58,191 nucleotides of DNA, taken from the NCBI GenBank assembly GCA_964628835.1, contig CAZVME010000012.1, positions 1-58,191 of the forward strand, in the 5' to 3' direction. Below the pieces are notes generated by a model. That model ran no database searches and was not told where the DNA came from. It saw only the letters and a program-made list of their open reading frames with translations. The position numbers and the translations under genes are program-made. This document shows, one piece after another, positions 14,525-24,038 of the stretch; positions within the stretch are counted from its first letter, which is position 1, and each line of letters opens with the position of its first letter. The stretch is from JAAGZL01 sp964628835 (lineage in GTDB: Bacteria > Pseudomonadota > Gammaproteobacteria > Chromatiales > Chromatiaceae).

Positions 14525-14980
14525 TCAGTCGCGCTTGAAGAAGGCTGAATAGTTCCCAGTATAGTTGACGGCCACCCCATCTTCAGTACAGATCTCGGCC
14601 ACCAGATCGATCCTGGCCCTCTCCCCCTGCTTTAATCTTTCGATAAACAGTTCAAACGAGCCATCTTCTGGCAGTCTACAGCGGGCCTGGATATCTCCTT
14701 TCACCGGCCGCATGTAGCTGATCCTGGCCTGACCCAGAACACTGTGGGCATCTATCTCTGCCTGTTCAAACTTGAGATGCAGCATGCCCCAGCAGGTGAC
14801 GGCACACAGGCTGTACAGGCTGCCACCGAAGGCGGTGCCATGGATATTGATGTTGGGCGCAAAATCCGCATGCAATACCAGTTCATGCCCGTCATGGGAC
14901 TCCACCCTGACACCCATCTGCTCGGTTAGCGGCACCTCCTGGTGCAGGGTCTGCTCCAGTTCACTCAGTTTATCCTGCAT
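14525..14980 (-). CDS. YiiD C-terminal-type thioesterase (hot-dog fold)
   Basis: 151 residues, GAGGAAAG directly before the ATG. The hot-dog motif NINIHGTAFGGSLYSLCAV (about 44-62) and the C-terminal half (ARISYMRPVKGD, RARIDLVAEI) match the putative thioesterase domain found at the C-terminus of YiiD. Here it is stand-alone, without the N-terminal acetyltransferase domain. Likely hydrolyses an acyl-CoA or acyl-ACP thioester; substrate unknown. It lies 49 bases downstream of the large peptidase gene on the same strand. Confidence 0.85.
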   Translation of the reverse strand: MQDKLSELEQTLHQEVPLTEQMGVRVESHDGHELVLHADFAPNINIHGTAFGGSLYSLCAVTCWGMLHLKFEQAEIDAHSVLGQARISYMRPVKGDIQARCRLPEDGSFELFIERLKQGERARIDLVAEICTEDGVAVNYTGNYSAFFKRD

Positions 14981-15029
14981 CTTTCCTCATTTATCGGGAT
15001 TGGTACCCGTAATCGTTTGATCGCCCGAA

Positions 15030-17942
15030 CTACTCTCTGGCCCCCGGGACCACCGTAAGCTCCACCCTCTTGCCCTCACGCAGCACCACAATGCTGGTCT
15101 TCTCTCCCGCCTTGAGGCCAGATATGGCACTCATAAAGTCGTGAATGGTCTCTATTTTCACTCCGGACAGCCCCACCAGTATGTCGCCATTCCTGATACC
15201 AGCCGCCTCCGCCGGCGCCCCCTTGACCGCACCCTGCAGCTTTACCCCTTTAACCGACTCATCCTGGCCGTAGGATGGAATGGTGCCAAGATAGGCGCGC
15301 AGGTGTTTCCGCCCTATGCCGCTCTGTTTGCGCTCCACATGCAGATACTCTGGAACAGCCTCTGACTTGGCAATGGAACGGGTGATACCGGCCATAAGAC
15401 GGGCAATATCCCGAATGCCGTCGTAGTTCAGGCTCTCTGCTTTGTCCCGTGGGGTCGAGTAGTCTTCATGGGCGCCGGTGAAGGCGCTAAGGATGGGCAC
15501 CCCCTGCATGTAGAAGGGAGTGGAGTCAGTGGGCAGATAGGGGTCTTTTTTGGTGGCGATGGGGAGCCCAACCGGCACATTGCGGCGTTCTATCTCCCGG
15601 CTCCACACCGGGCTGGAACCTGTTCCCTGCAGATACGCCTTCTCCCGTAGATGTCCGATCATGTCCATATTCAGGTAGGCCGCAACCTTACCCTTCAGAT
15701 CACCACCAGCGGCCAGCTTCTCGGTGTAGTGGCTGGAGCCCAGGGTACCCAGCTCCTCTCCTGACCAGGCGACAAAGTAGATATCCCGCTTGGCCCCTAG
15801 CTTGCCTTTGCTCTTGAGGCCAGCCAGATACTGCGCCGACTCCAGCATTGCGGCGACACCTGATGCATTGTCGTCGGCGCCATAATGGATGGCATTACGC
15901 TCATCTTCGTGCGCCAGGGATCCCGACACCTCACCCCGTCCCAGGTGGTCCACATGGGCCCCCAGGATCACCGGTGGCTGACTCCTGCCTTCACTGCTAC
16001 TCAGTCGGGCCATTACATTCCGTCCTGAGTGCTGTTGCCGCACTATATCGATCTCACCCGAGATCTTGATATCACGGATGGCAAACCCGGCAACCATCTC
16101 GCCCCGGTCCAGTTTCTCCTGAATCTGACCTAGCCTGGAACCATCCCGGCCCAGAATTCTGGCCGCCATCTCATCACTCACAGCCAGCGCTGCGATGGAA
16201 CTCTGCGAAGCTGCATCAAACCGCAACTCCACCAGCCGGTCGCGGGCCTGCGCCTTGGGTCCGGTAACCACAATCATACCCACCGCACCGCGTCGCTTGG
16301 CCACCGCGGCCTTATAGGGAAGATCTGAATAGTGGGCCAAGTGCCGTCGCCACTGCGCCGGTACCGATTCTGGCTGAAACCGCAGCAGCAACACCAACTT
16401 TCCGGTTACATCCAACTCGCCATAGGAGTCGTAATCCGGGATCTTGTCGCTACCAGGGGCAACTATTCCATAGCCCGCAAACACCACTTCAGCGGGCTTT
16501 ATGCTACCGCTGCGGGAGAGGGCCAAAGGTCTCCACTCCCGATCCAACTGGGCTGCCTGGTTGGAGACCCGCAACAAATTACGCTTACCTAATCTCACCC
16601 CGGCAGTAAAGTTGAAGGGCTGAAAATAGCCCCCCTCATTGCCCGGCTCCAATCCCAGCTGCTGGAACACCGAGGCCACATAATCGGTGGCAATCTTCTC
16701 GCCACGGGTGCCGGTCAGGCGTCCTTCCATCTCATCCGAGGCCAGACGTGAAACATGCAGACGAATATCAGCCGCATCGATACCGGCACCGGTTTTGCTG
16801 ATGTCGGTGTCGACAGATGTAGTTGGAGTCTGAGCCTTGGGTTGATCCAGACCCAGAGCCACCATGGCCTGGGCATGGTTCCATCCGGCAATAAAGATCT
16901 GACTGGATTTATTGGCACTGCGGGTTGAGGTCCAGGAGAGGCTGTTTCCATCGGGCGAAAATACCGGCAGCCCATCAAAGCCGTCAGTGTGAGTTACCCG
17001 GACTGGCTCCTGTACGCCAGCCGCATCCACCATAAACAGCTCAAAATTGGCAAAGCCCTCGCGGTTGGAGGCGAAGATCAGATACTCGCCGCTGGGATGA
17101 AAATACGGGGCCCATGACATCACCCCCATACGGGTGAGCTGTCTCTCTTCACCGCTGGCCAGATCCATGGAATATATCTCCGCCCTGCTCCCATCTTCGG
17201 AAAAGCGTCTCCAGGTGATCGTGCTGCCATCGGCACTGAAAAACGGACCACCGTCATAACCGGGTGAAGTGGTGAGCCGCTTCAGATTGCTCCCATCTGC
17301 ATCCATGATGTAGATATCAATCATGTACGCCTTGTTGTGTTCAAATATCTTGGCCTCAGCCTGCGTCATCTCTCCCGAGTAGGCACGACGATTTGAGGCG
17401 AACACAATCCTGTTTCCATCTGGGGAGTAGGAGGCTTCGGCATCGTACCCCAGTGTGTTGGTAAGATTTGTACGTTGACCACTGTTCAGATCATGGGCGA
17501 AGATGTCATAATTGTGGTCATAGTCCCAGGAGTAACGCCGCTTCTGGCCAGAGGCTCGAAAATCCAGCTCCGCCTGCATCTTGGATCTTGCTTCAACGTC
17601 ATGATGGGTGGATGAGTAGAGCGCCAGCCTGTCGGAGGGATGAACCCAGGCGCAGGTGGTCTTACCATGACCGGGAGAGAGTCGCTCCACGTCCCCGGTT
17701 TCCAGGTCCATCAGGTAGATCTGGTAAAACGGGTTGGCACGATCCCGTTCCGACTGAAAGATCATACGTGACCCGGTGGCATTGAAGTAGCCCTCACCTG
17801 ACCTCTTGCCTTCAAAGGTCAGTTGCCGGACCTTACTAAGCAGCTCCTGTTCAGATACCGGGCCTGATTGCCCCATGGCAATGGTAGCCGGAAGCATCAG
17901 CGACAAGATCAGGATAAGGCTGGCCCTGGCGTCAATTTGCAT
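15030..17942 (-). CDS. secreted M28 metallopeptidase with PD40 propeller and PDZ domain
   Basis: 970 residues. Signal peptide to about residue 24. Residues about 35-370 hold TolB/PD40-type beta-propeller repeats (ASYSPDGNRIVFASNR, PFFSADGSTITW, PVFSPDGNSLSW). A protease-associated insert follows (KLVLLLRFQPES). The M28 zinc site then reads GAHVDHLG, GADDNASG, SGEELGTLGS, NMDMIGH and TGAHEDY, giving the two-zinc set H, D, E-E, D and H. A PDZ domain closes the protein (AAGIRNGDILVGLSGVKIE). It is predicted to trim N-terminal residues from peptides in the periplasm or outside; specificity is unknown. Propeller and peptidase on one chain is an established but uncommon layout. Confidence 0.92.
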   Translation of the reverse strand: MQIDARASLILILSLMLPATIAMGQSGPVSEQELLSKVRQLTFEGKRSGEGYFNATGSRMIFQSERDRANPFYQIYLMDLETGDVERLSPGHGKTTCAWVHPSDRLALYSSTHHDVEARSKMQAELDFRASGQKRRYSWDYDHNYDIFAHDLNSGQRTNLTNTLGYDAEASYSPDGNRIVFASNRRAYSGEMTQAEAKIFEHNKAYMIDIYIMDADGSNLKRLTTSPGYDGGPFFSADGSTITWRRFSEDGSRAEIYSMDLASGEERQLTRMGVMSWAPYFHPSGEYLIFASNREGFANFELFMVDAAGVQEPVRVTHTDGFDGLPVFSPDGNSLSWTSTRSANKSSQIFIAGWNHAQAMVALGLDQPKAQTPTTSVDTDISKTGAGIDAADIRLHVSRLASDEMEGRLTGTRGEKIATDYVASVFQQLGLEPGNEGGYFQPFNFTAGVRLGKRNLLRVSNQAAQLDREWRPLALSRSGSIKPAEVVFAGYGIVAPGSDKIPDYDSYGELDVTGKLVLLLRFQPESVPAQWRRHLAHYSDLPYKAAVAKRRGAVGMIVVTGPKAQARDRLVELRFDAASQSSIAALAVSDEMAARILGRDGSRLGQIQEKLDRGEMVAGFAIRDIKISGEIDIVRQQHSGRNVMARLSSSEGRSQPPVILGAHVDHLGRGEVSGSLAHEDERNAIHYGADDNASGVAAMLESAQYLAGLKSKGKLGAKRDIYFVAWSGEELGTLGSSHYTEKLAAGGDLKGKVAAYLNMDMIGHLREKAYLQGTGSSPVWSREIERRNVPVGLPIATKKDPYLPTDSTPFYMQGVPILSAFTGAHEDYSTPRDKAESLNYDGIRDIARLMAGITRSIAKSEAVPEYLHVERKQSGIGRKHLRAYLGTIPSYGQDESVKGVKLQGAVKGAPAEAAGIRNGDILVGLSGVKIETIHDFMSAISGLKAGEKTSIVVLREGKRVELTVVPGARE

Positions 17943-18028
17943 CGGTCCACCTTTGCGTAGATTTGGCGTTCGCTGAATTGTTCTTCATACTGTGTCCAAC
18001 CTGATTTCCCATTACTTGAACACAGATT

Positions 18029-19207
18029 ATGATTGCACGGCAACCGATCTACAACAGCCAAATGGGTGTGTTCGGCTATGAACTCATCCACTGTCCACCA
18101 AGCAGTGACCGTGGGCCAAAACTGAACGAGGCAACCGCACAGGTTATTATCTCTGCGATTCTAGAGTTCGGATTAGACCAGTTTGTTAACCACCGCATGG
18201 CGGTTATCAATGTCACCCGCGCCTTTCTTGATATCATGCCGGAAGTTCAGTTGCCTCCTGAGCAAGTCATCCTCAATATCCCAGATAACCTGCTTGTTGA
18301 TACGAAACTGCCAGCCAGGCTGAAAGGACTCAGATCTCAGGGCTATGGCATATCTGTAGGGGGACTGACAAACCTGAAGGATCGGCGGTTACTGCCGCTC
18401 GCCACCATTTTTCGCATGGATGTACACAAGTTTAATGACAATCAGTTTGCCGCACTCACCACATTCCTGCGCAACTACAAAAATCTCTCACTAATGGCAC
18501 TGAACATTGAATCACTGGACGAATATCGTAACTATTGCGCTAAAGATGTCGAGTACCTGCATGGCAAATTCCTCAGCAAGCCACGGATATATGCCACCAA
18601 TGATTTCCCCACCAATAAGCTTGTACTACTTAGATTACTCACATCCATACACAATCTGGACACGCCAACTGAGGATTTGGAGCAACTGATTACCAACGAT
18701 GTATCGCTGAGCTTTCAACTACTCAAACTAGTTAACTCCCCCTTCTTTGGAATCGCAAGAAAAGTTGACTCGATCAAACAGGCTGTGGTGCTGCTGGGAC
18801 GTGACGAAATCCGTAAATGGGTATCACTATTAGCACTGGCAGGCATGAGCGGAGAGCCTGACGCAATAGTGGAAATAGCAGTACTTCGAGCAAAACTATG
18901 TGAACTGCTTGCCAAACGGGCTGGATTTCAAGGTGACAGCTATTTTACCGTAGGCATGTTCTCTGCCCTCGACCTGTTGATGAAGCAACCCCTTAAAACT
19001 GTTCTGGACAAACTACCCCTATGTGAGGAGATTAAGGAGGCTATTCTTGAGCACCGAGGAGTGCTAGGTGAGGCTCTCTCATGTGCTGTGGCATTCGAAA
19101 ATACGGAGTGGTCCAAGATCTATTTTGCCAATCTGAGCCATGAGGATATTTCAGAAATCCAACGCGAAGCAATCCAGTGGAGTAACCAGGTAATGCGGCA
19201 ACACTAA
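18029..19207 (+). CDS. EAL-HDOD signalling protein with degenerate EAL domain
   Basis: 392 residues. The N-terminal half begins IARQPIYNSQMGVFGYELI: the EAL tripeptide is YEL here and the remaining catalytic acidic residues are not conserved, so it should not hydrolyse cyclic di-GMP but may bind it or a partner. The C-terminal half from about residue 195 is an HDOD domain (LITNDVSLSFQLLKLVNSPFFG, IKQAVVLLGRDEIRKWV). Such YuxH-type proteins act as non-catalytic regulators in motility, biofilm or nucleotide signalling. Transcribed divergently from the peptidase gene, only 86 bases apart. Confidence 0.9.
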   Translation: MIARQPIYNSQMGVFGYELIHCPPSSDRGPKLNEATAQVIISAILEFGLDQFVNHRMAVINVTRAFLDIMPEVQLPPEQVILNIPDNLLVDTKLPARLKGLRSQGYGISVGGLTNLKDRRLLPLATIFRMDVHKFNDNQFAALTTFLRNYKNLSLMALNIESLDEYRNYCAKDVEYLHGKFLSKPRIYATNDFPTNKLVLLRLLTSIHNLDTPTEDLEQLITNDVSLSFQLLKLVNSPFFGIARKVDSIKQAVVLLGRDEIRKWVSLLALAGMSGEPDAIVEIAVLRAKLCELLAKRAGFQGDSYFTVGMFSALDLLMKQPLKTVLDKLPLCEEIKEAILEHRGVLGEALSCAVAFENTEWSKIYFANLSHEDISEIQREAIQWSNQVMRQH

Positions 19208-19442
19208 TCTGCCTATTGGCTGCAGATTTCGTAGTATCTGCCCTACTGCATAATGGATATTTAATATATTAACTAGATATTTTGTAACCACCAGGCCATC
19301 AAGAGTGGAATAACACCTTCATTTACAGTTAAAATCACTTCCCAGTAACAGGCTAACCCGATCTTATATCACTGCAAACCAATGGAGTCAGTTGCATCGA
19401 TAAAAGAATAAAATTCCAAAACTTACTTCGTAGATTTTTTAT

Positions 19443-20141
19443 ATGTTCCTGTCCAAATACTATCTAGAGCCCGAATCAGGCATACAATTTACCCGTGAGC
19501 AGGCAAGTGAGTTTGCCAAGCAGGTTGCCGGTGATTTCAATCCCCTGCACGACCCGGATAACAAGATGTTCTGCGTCCCTGGAGATCTGCTGTTCTCTGT
19601 GGCCTTGGCCAAACTCGGATTAAGTCAGAAGATGAAGTTCACCTTTTCCGGTATGGTCAACGATGAAACCAACCTCATCTTCCATTCTGAGGGGGTAGAG
19701 AGTGTGGAGGCCAGGGACCGCGCAGGCAAGGTATATCTGTCTATCCAGAGGTCAGGAGCAACATCCGCTGATGAAGATGCAATTTGCAGCCTGGCCCAGA
19801 GTTATGTGGAGTTTTCCGGGCGTACCTTCCCACATATCCTGGTGCCACTGATGCAGCAGGAGAACGTCATGATCAACCCGGCCCGGCCCCTGGTGATTTA
19901 TGAGAGCATGGAGATAGATCTGAACCATCTGGAGATCACACAGCCGGAACTGGAGCTCACCGAAACCTCACTGGAGGTAAATGGAAAGAAGAGTCGTGCC
20001 CGCCTTGGTTTTTGCCTGAAACAGGACGGAGAGATCATAGGAAGCGGCATCAAATACATGGCTCTGCGCGGTTTGAGACCATACGACCAGGAGGCCATCG
20101 ACGGGATCGTGCATAACTACATGCAGCGCAGAGAGCAGTAA
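19443..20141 (+). CDS. DUF3581 family protein, hot-dog-like
   Basis: 232 residues, recognised by the opening MFLSKYYLE, the signature QVAGDFNPLHDPDNKMFCVPGDL, and VYESME-type segments. The motif GDFNPLHD is close to the MaoC hydratase active site (GD.NP.H), so a hot-dog fold acting on an acyl thioester is plausible. The family is common in gammaproteobacteria but has no established function. Stand-alone gene with a 235-base upstream spacer. Confidence 0.85.
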   Translation: MFLSKYYLEPESGIQFTREQASEFAKQVAGDFNPLHDPDNKMFCVPGDLLFSVALAKLGLSQKMKFTFSGMVNDETNLIFHSEGVESVEARDRAGKVYLSIQRSGATSADEDAICSLAQSYVEFSGRTFPHILVPLMQQENVMINPARPLVIYESMEIDLNHLEITQPELELTETSLEVNGKKSRARLGFCLKQDGEIIGSGIKYMALRGLRPYDQEAIDGIVHNYMQRREQ

Positions 20142-20154
20142 CACCCTGTATTTA

Positions 20155-20184
20155 TTGACAATTAGTTGTTTTAACCCATTAAAT
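20155..20184 (+). promoter_or_regulatory. candidate promoter for the small His/Arg/Tyr-rich protein
   Basis: TTGACA at 20155-20160 and TTAAAT at 20179-20184 with an 18-base spacer, about 100 bases upstream of the next start. The -35 box is perfect and the -10 box is weak. Confidence 0.35.
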
Positions 20185-20281
20185 ACATTTCAAAATAACC
20201 GGTTGTTCAGCCTGGATTCAGCTACCAGGCTCTAACATTTCTACCAAGAATAACTCATTGATCCCCAATGAGGAGGTAGAT

Positions 20282-20644
20282 ATGTTAAACCGACAACCCA
20301 TTTATGTGCTAGCTGTCACAGCGCTATTACTCGCACTCTATTCCACAGCAGCCTCTGCTGGCTCAATGGGATTGAGCAGTTCCAGGCACTTGGCTCAGGC
20401 CGGCTCATCCAAAGTTGATCTATATAAGGTGAGAAAACACAGGAACAGGGGCCAGAAACAACACAAACGACAAAAACACCACCGGCGGAACAACAGGTAC
20501 AACAGGTACAACAGGTACCGAAACAGCCTATTCTTCTACTCACCATACGACCTGTTTTATGGACCGGGATGGGGCTATCCACCACCCCATTACTATTACG
20601 ACAGGCACCCACGCAGTGGCATCACCTTCTATTTCCATAACTGA
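20282..20644 (+). CDS. small secreted basic, Tyr/Arg-rich protein
   Basis: 120 residues from the ATG at 20282, chosen for the GAGGAGG site just upstream; the TTG at 20258 would spoil the signal peptide. Signal peptide 1-26 (VLAVTALLLALYSTAASA). The mature protein is strongly basic (KHRNRGQKQHKRQKHHRR), then has a short NRY-NRY-NRY repeat encoded by 9-base tandem repeats, and ends with an aromatic, Pro-rich tail (HYYYDRHPRS, TFYFHN). No family recognised. It might bind nucleic acid, polysaccharide or metal in the periplasm (guess). Confidence 0.75.
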   Translation: MLNRQPIYVLAVTALLLALYSTAASAGSMGLSSSRHLAQAGSSKVDLYKVRKHRNRGQKQHKRQKHHRRNNRYNRYNRYRNSLFFYSPYDLFYGPGWGYPPPHYYYDRHPRSGITFYFHN

Positions 20645-20661
20645 TCAATGCAGCAACAGTA

Positions 20662-20694
20662 ATGGCGGCAGGACAAAGCACAGTCCGCCGCCAT
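20662..20694. terminator. hairpin after the small basic protein, possible terminator
   Basis: ATGGCGGC-A-GGAC pairs with GTCCGCCGCCAT across an 8-base loop (one bulged A). No good T-run follows, so it may be a processing or transcript-protecting structure instead. Confidence 0.4.
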
Positions 20695-20804
20695 CGGGTA
20701 TTTGAACCCCTACCATCCTGTTCAAAATATTCAATGGCAGTGCCGGTTGAAAGGCATTAAGATGGTTTAACTTTTTAACCCTAAGAGTTGGCTATCGTTG
20801 CGCA

Positions 20805-21383
20805 ATGGAAAACCTATTTGAAATCGGTATGGAAAAACTCCTGGTTGCGCGCAGGAATGGCAGTGAGCTCATACTTGGATACATAGATGCCCAAGACGAG
20901 AACCTGGGATTTTGCACCCAATTTCAGAACGTTCGTCTGGATGGTCCACTGGTGCCAGTTGGAGTTCTCTCCAACCCGCTCAATTCACACTGCTGGGATA
21001 CGCTCACCTTCTACGGCGCTGCCTACATGCAGCGCAAACTGTCATCAGCAGTTGCCCAGCAACTCAAGACCATAACAAATGACGAAGGCATTTCCCTGTG
21101 GCAGACAACCAACTCCTACTACAAGGCGTACGAATTCCTGCTAAGCATAGGAATAACCCCAATCATCATAGACAAGTGGTCTGACATCCAGATAACTGGT
21201 AGTGACGGAAGCCTGACTGGGATACGCGGCCCGGTCGTATGCAATGTTCCCCTGTTGAATAAGAAAAGAGTGGTACACAACTACCTGCAAAATAAGATAA
21301 GGGAAGAGCTGCAAACCATCAGGGTCAGCGAGAAAGAGTTTTCCGAAGAGCAGATACAGAAGTTATTTAAGAACTACCTCTAG
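20805..21383 (+). CDS. protein of unknown function
   Basis: 192 residues starting MENLFEIGMEKLL. No signal peptide or membrane segment. A mixed alpha/beta N-terminal part carries LDGPLVPVGVLSNPLNSHCWD and the C-terminus is a charged helix (VHNYLQNKIREELQ). No motif I can attach to a family. Composition and codon use resemble the neighbours. It stands alone between a small secreted gene and the cNMP/rhodanese gene. A weak inverted repeat (TCATTAAT / ATTAATGA) lies after the stop. Confidence 0.65.
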   Translation: MENLFEIGMEKLLVARRNGSELILGYIDAQDENLGFCTQFQNVRLDGPLVPVGVLSNPLNSHCWDTLTFYGAAYMQRKLSSAVAQQLKTITNDEGISLWQTTNSYYKAYEFLLSIGITPIIIDKWSDIQITGSDGSLTGIRGPVVCNVPLLNKKRVVHNYLQNKIREELQTIRVSEKEFSEEQIQKLFKNYL

Positions 21384-21589
21384 GGTTTATCAGATTAATC
21401 ATTAATATCGTGGGCATCTGAACCATTTTTTCAGCATTAATGATATTTTTATGCTAGTCACAATAAGCACCAACAACAGCACTTTAGTGGTAATTTCAAA
21501 TACGGTTCTTTCCCACTAGTCCAATAATCAGTTATGCTAAAGACGATGTTGGCCTGTTAAATAAATCCATAACACAACAATAAACAGTC

Positions 21590-22651
21590 ATGTCTACACC
21601 GCATTGCGTAAAAGGGACAAATATGGAGCTCGACCTGAATAAATTCCGCACCCTGGTTCCCATAAGTGCCCTTTATGAAAACAACCTGATGCAGCTGGCG
21701 AAACAGGCCCGGGTTGAACGTTTCTCAAGCGACGACAAAATATTCAGCCAAGGTGACCCTGGGCATAACTCTGCATTCCTGATGTCAGGCTCTGTAAAAC
21801 TCATCTCCAGCACCAACAAGGAGCTGGAGATAACCGCCGGCACCAATGCCGCCAATCACGCCCTGGCCACCAGATACGATGTTTACGTAACTTCCAAGAC
21901 AGCCAATATTGTGTGGATTAACCGGGTGCTGCTGGAGCGTTTGCTGGCATGGGGTGAGTCCTACAGTCATGGTGGTATGGATGTCCAGGAGAGCCAGGAT
22001 CAGGGGCCATCCGCTCTGGACAGTGAGTGGATGATGGCCATGCTGCAAACCAAGACCTTTCTCAAGTTACCGGCCCAGAATATTCAGGCCCTGTTCTCTA
22101 GAATGCAAGAGAGCAAGGTCAAGAAAGGAGACGTGATCGTCAGGTTCGGCGATAACGGCGGTTTCTACTACATGGTAAAAGAGGGGCGCTGCCAGGTCAG
22201 CCGTCCCACCGCCAATGGGGAGGAGATCTTGGCCGAGACAGGGCGCGGCAGCAGCTTTGGCGAAGAGTCACTGATTGCCGGTTCTCCCCGCAACGCAACC
22301 ATTACCATGCTGACTGACGGCACCTTGATGAGTCTGGCCAAGAAGGACTTTATCGAGCTATTCAATGAGCCTATCCTCAAGCTGGTGGACGCGGGACAGG
22401 CCAAGGCCATGGTGCAAGCGGGCGCATGTATGGTGGATGTGCGGCTGGAAGCTGAGTATGAAAACTCCATGCTCAGTGGGGCTATCAATATACCACTGGG
22501 AACCATACGTCAGAGGGGTCCAGATCTGGACCGTGACACCAGATATATACTCTATTGTGATACCGGCCATCGCAGCTCCACCGCCGCCTTTCTACTCAGT
22601 GAAATGGGGTTAGATGTGTATGTGTTAAAGGGTGGTACCTCCAGCGGCTGA
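21590..22651 (+). CDS. double cyclic-nucleotide-binding domain protein with C-terminal rhodanese
   Basis: 353 residues. The first cNMP-binding-like domain (about 25-115; SSDDKIFSQGDPG..SAFLMSGSVKL) looks degenerate. The second (about 145-260) has a full phosphate-binding cassette: GRGSSFGEESLIAGSPRNATI. The rhodanese domain (about 262-353) has its active-site Cys at C323 in ILYCDTGHRSS, and the protein ends only eight residues after VYVLK, shorter than most rhodaneses. Likely a cytoplasmic sensor coupling nucleotide binding to sulfur transfer or a protein contact; there is no DNA-binding domain. This combination is known in sulfur-metabolising gammaproteobacteria, but its role there is unsettled. 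An alternative start is the ATG at 21623. Confidence 0.88.
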   Translation: MSTPHCVKGTNMELDLNKFRTLVPISALYENNLMQLAKQARVERFSSDDKIFSQGDPGHNSAFLMSGSVKLISSTNKELEITAGTNAANHALATRYDVYVTSKTANIVWINRVLLERLLAWGESYSHGGMDVQESQDQGPSALDSEWMMAMLQTKTFLKLPAQNIQALFSRMQESKVKKGDVIVRFGDNGGFYYMVKEGRCQVSRPTANGEEILAETGRGSSFGEESLIAGSPRNATITMLTDGTLMSLAKKDFIELFNEPILKLVDAGQAKAMVQAGACMVDVRLEAEYENSMLSGAINIPLGTIRQRGPDLDRDTRYILYCDTGHRSSTAAFLLSEMGLDVYVLKGGTSSG

Positions 22652-22695
22652 GACCAAACTAGTTAGGCGTTAGACCCATCACCGACATCCCACCA

Positions 22696-24030
22696 CTACC
22701 CGGGGTGACGTTTCCAGCAGAGCCTCAGTGCGCTATCGTTCTCACCTGCCTTGAATCCATCGCACAACCAGAGATCACCCACCGCAGCAAGCCGACCATC
22801 AAGCATGATCAGTGGGACTCTGCCCCGCTCCCAGGGTGGTATCCCATGCTCCTGAAACAGTTTTTTCAGGTTTTTGCTGCTATCTCTTCCCAAGGGCTTG
22901 CAGCGCTCACCGCCCGCCCTGAAACAGACAGTGATCACACCCTCCTCCCACGCCCTGCTAGATATCCCGGTTTTAGCAGGTGCCACCAGTAGTGTCCCCA
23001 GCCCGGAAGGCAGCTCCAGGTGCGACTCTCCATCCCACTCCAATTCAGTCGCCGGATCAAGATCCTGCAGGGCAGACATCAGATAGAGACGCTCGCGGTA
23101 TCTGCGCAGCTCCACATCTGCCCAGTGGACCACCGGGTTCCGATCCTCCCGAGCCGTTAGCATCTCCCGCAATACCCGATCCAGACGCGCAGTGTCCGGC
23201 ACTCTTAACCCGGCATCATTAATCCAGGTGCGGATTACCGCACGGGCCCGTGGCGGTGGCAGGGCAGACAACGCGGCGACGCTCATACTGTTGTTGTCCT
23301 GGCCCAACTGCATATCCAACAGGTCTATTCTGGCCGCCTCCTCGATCAACTGCTGGGCCTCGGCACAGTGGCTGGCGCTGCGGGAGATGGTCTTCTCCAT
23401 GGCAGGCCAACGCTGTTTAAGCAGGGGCACTATCTGGTGGCGCAGAAAGTTACGATCAAACGAGGTGTCGCTGTTGCTGAAATCCTCCAGCCACTGCAAC
23501 TGGTTCTGTTTGGCATACTCTGCCAGATCGGACCGGGAATAACCCAACAGTGGCCGGGCATGAAACCCTGGGCCAAAGCCGTTGATAACCGGCATGGCCG
23601 AGAGTCCGCTGGGACCACTGCCACGCAGTAGTTGCAACAGCACGGTCTCAGCCTGATCTTCGCTGTGATGGGCGGTGAGCAGGATATCCCCCACTACCAT
23701 TAGATTGCAGATCGCCTGGTATCTACTGTCGCGGGCGACCGCTTCGCGACTTTCACCCTTGTCGGCTGTGGCGTCCACCTCTACCACGGTTATGGGGATC
23801 TGGTGTGATCTACAAAAGTCCGAGCAACTTTTGGCCCACTCAGAGGCATCTGACTGGAGACCATGATTGATATGCACGACATGAATCTCAGCCGTCAGTT
23901 CACTTCGCAGGCTCCAGATGGCGTAGAGCAGAACATGGGAATCCATACCCCCGCTGTAGGCGATCAGCAGGCGATCACAACCTGGGAGTGCTTTGAGTAT
24001 TTCCAGTAGACCGCTTTGGTCAAAAGCCAT
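22696..24030 (-). CDS. tilS: tRNA(Ile)-lysidine synthase
   Basis: 444 residues. The PP-loop signature SGGMDS at 26-31 binds ATP. VHINHGLQSDASEWA and TAHHSEDQAETVLLQLLRGSG are diagnostic for TilS. The C-terminal TilS substrate-binding domain follows (ERCKPLGRDSSKNLKKLFQEHGIPPWERGRVP). It converts C34 of tRNA-Ile(CAU) to lysidine so AUA is read as Ile. Follows accA by 8 bases, as in E. coli-like gene order, and is the last gene of the housekeeping block. Confidence 0.97.
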   Translation of the reverse strand: MAFDQSGLLEILKALPGCDRLLIAYSGGMDSHVLLYAIWSLRSELTAEIHVVHINHGLQSDASEWAKSCSDFCRSHQIPITVVEVDATADKGESREAVARDSRYQAICNLMVVGDILLTAHHSEDQAETVLLQLLRGSGPSGLSAMPVINGFGPGFHARPLLGYSRSDLAEYAKQNQLQWLEDFSNSDTSFDRNFLRHQIVPLLKQRWPAMEKTISRSASHCAEAQQLIEEAARIDLLDMQLGQDNNSMSVAALSALPPPRARAVIRTWINDAGLRVPDTARLDRVLREMLTAREDRNPVVHWADVELRRYRERLYLMSALQDLDPATELEWDGESHLELPSGLGTLLVAPAKTGISSRAWEEGVITVCFRAGGERCKPLGRDSSKNLKKLFQEHGIPPWERGRVPLIMLDGRLAAVGDLWLCDGFKAGENDSALRLCWKRHPG

Positions 24031-24038
24031 GTAGGCAT

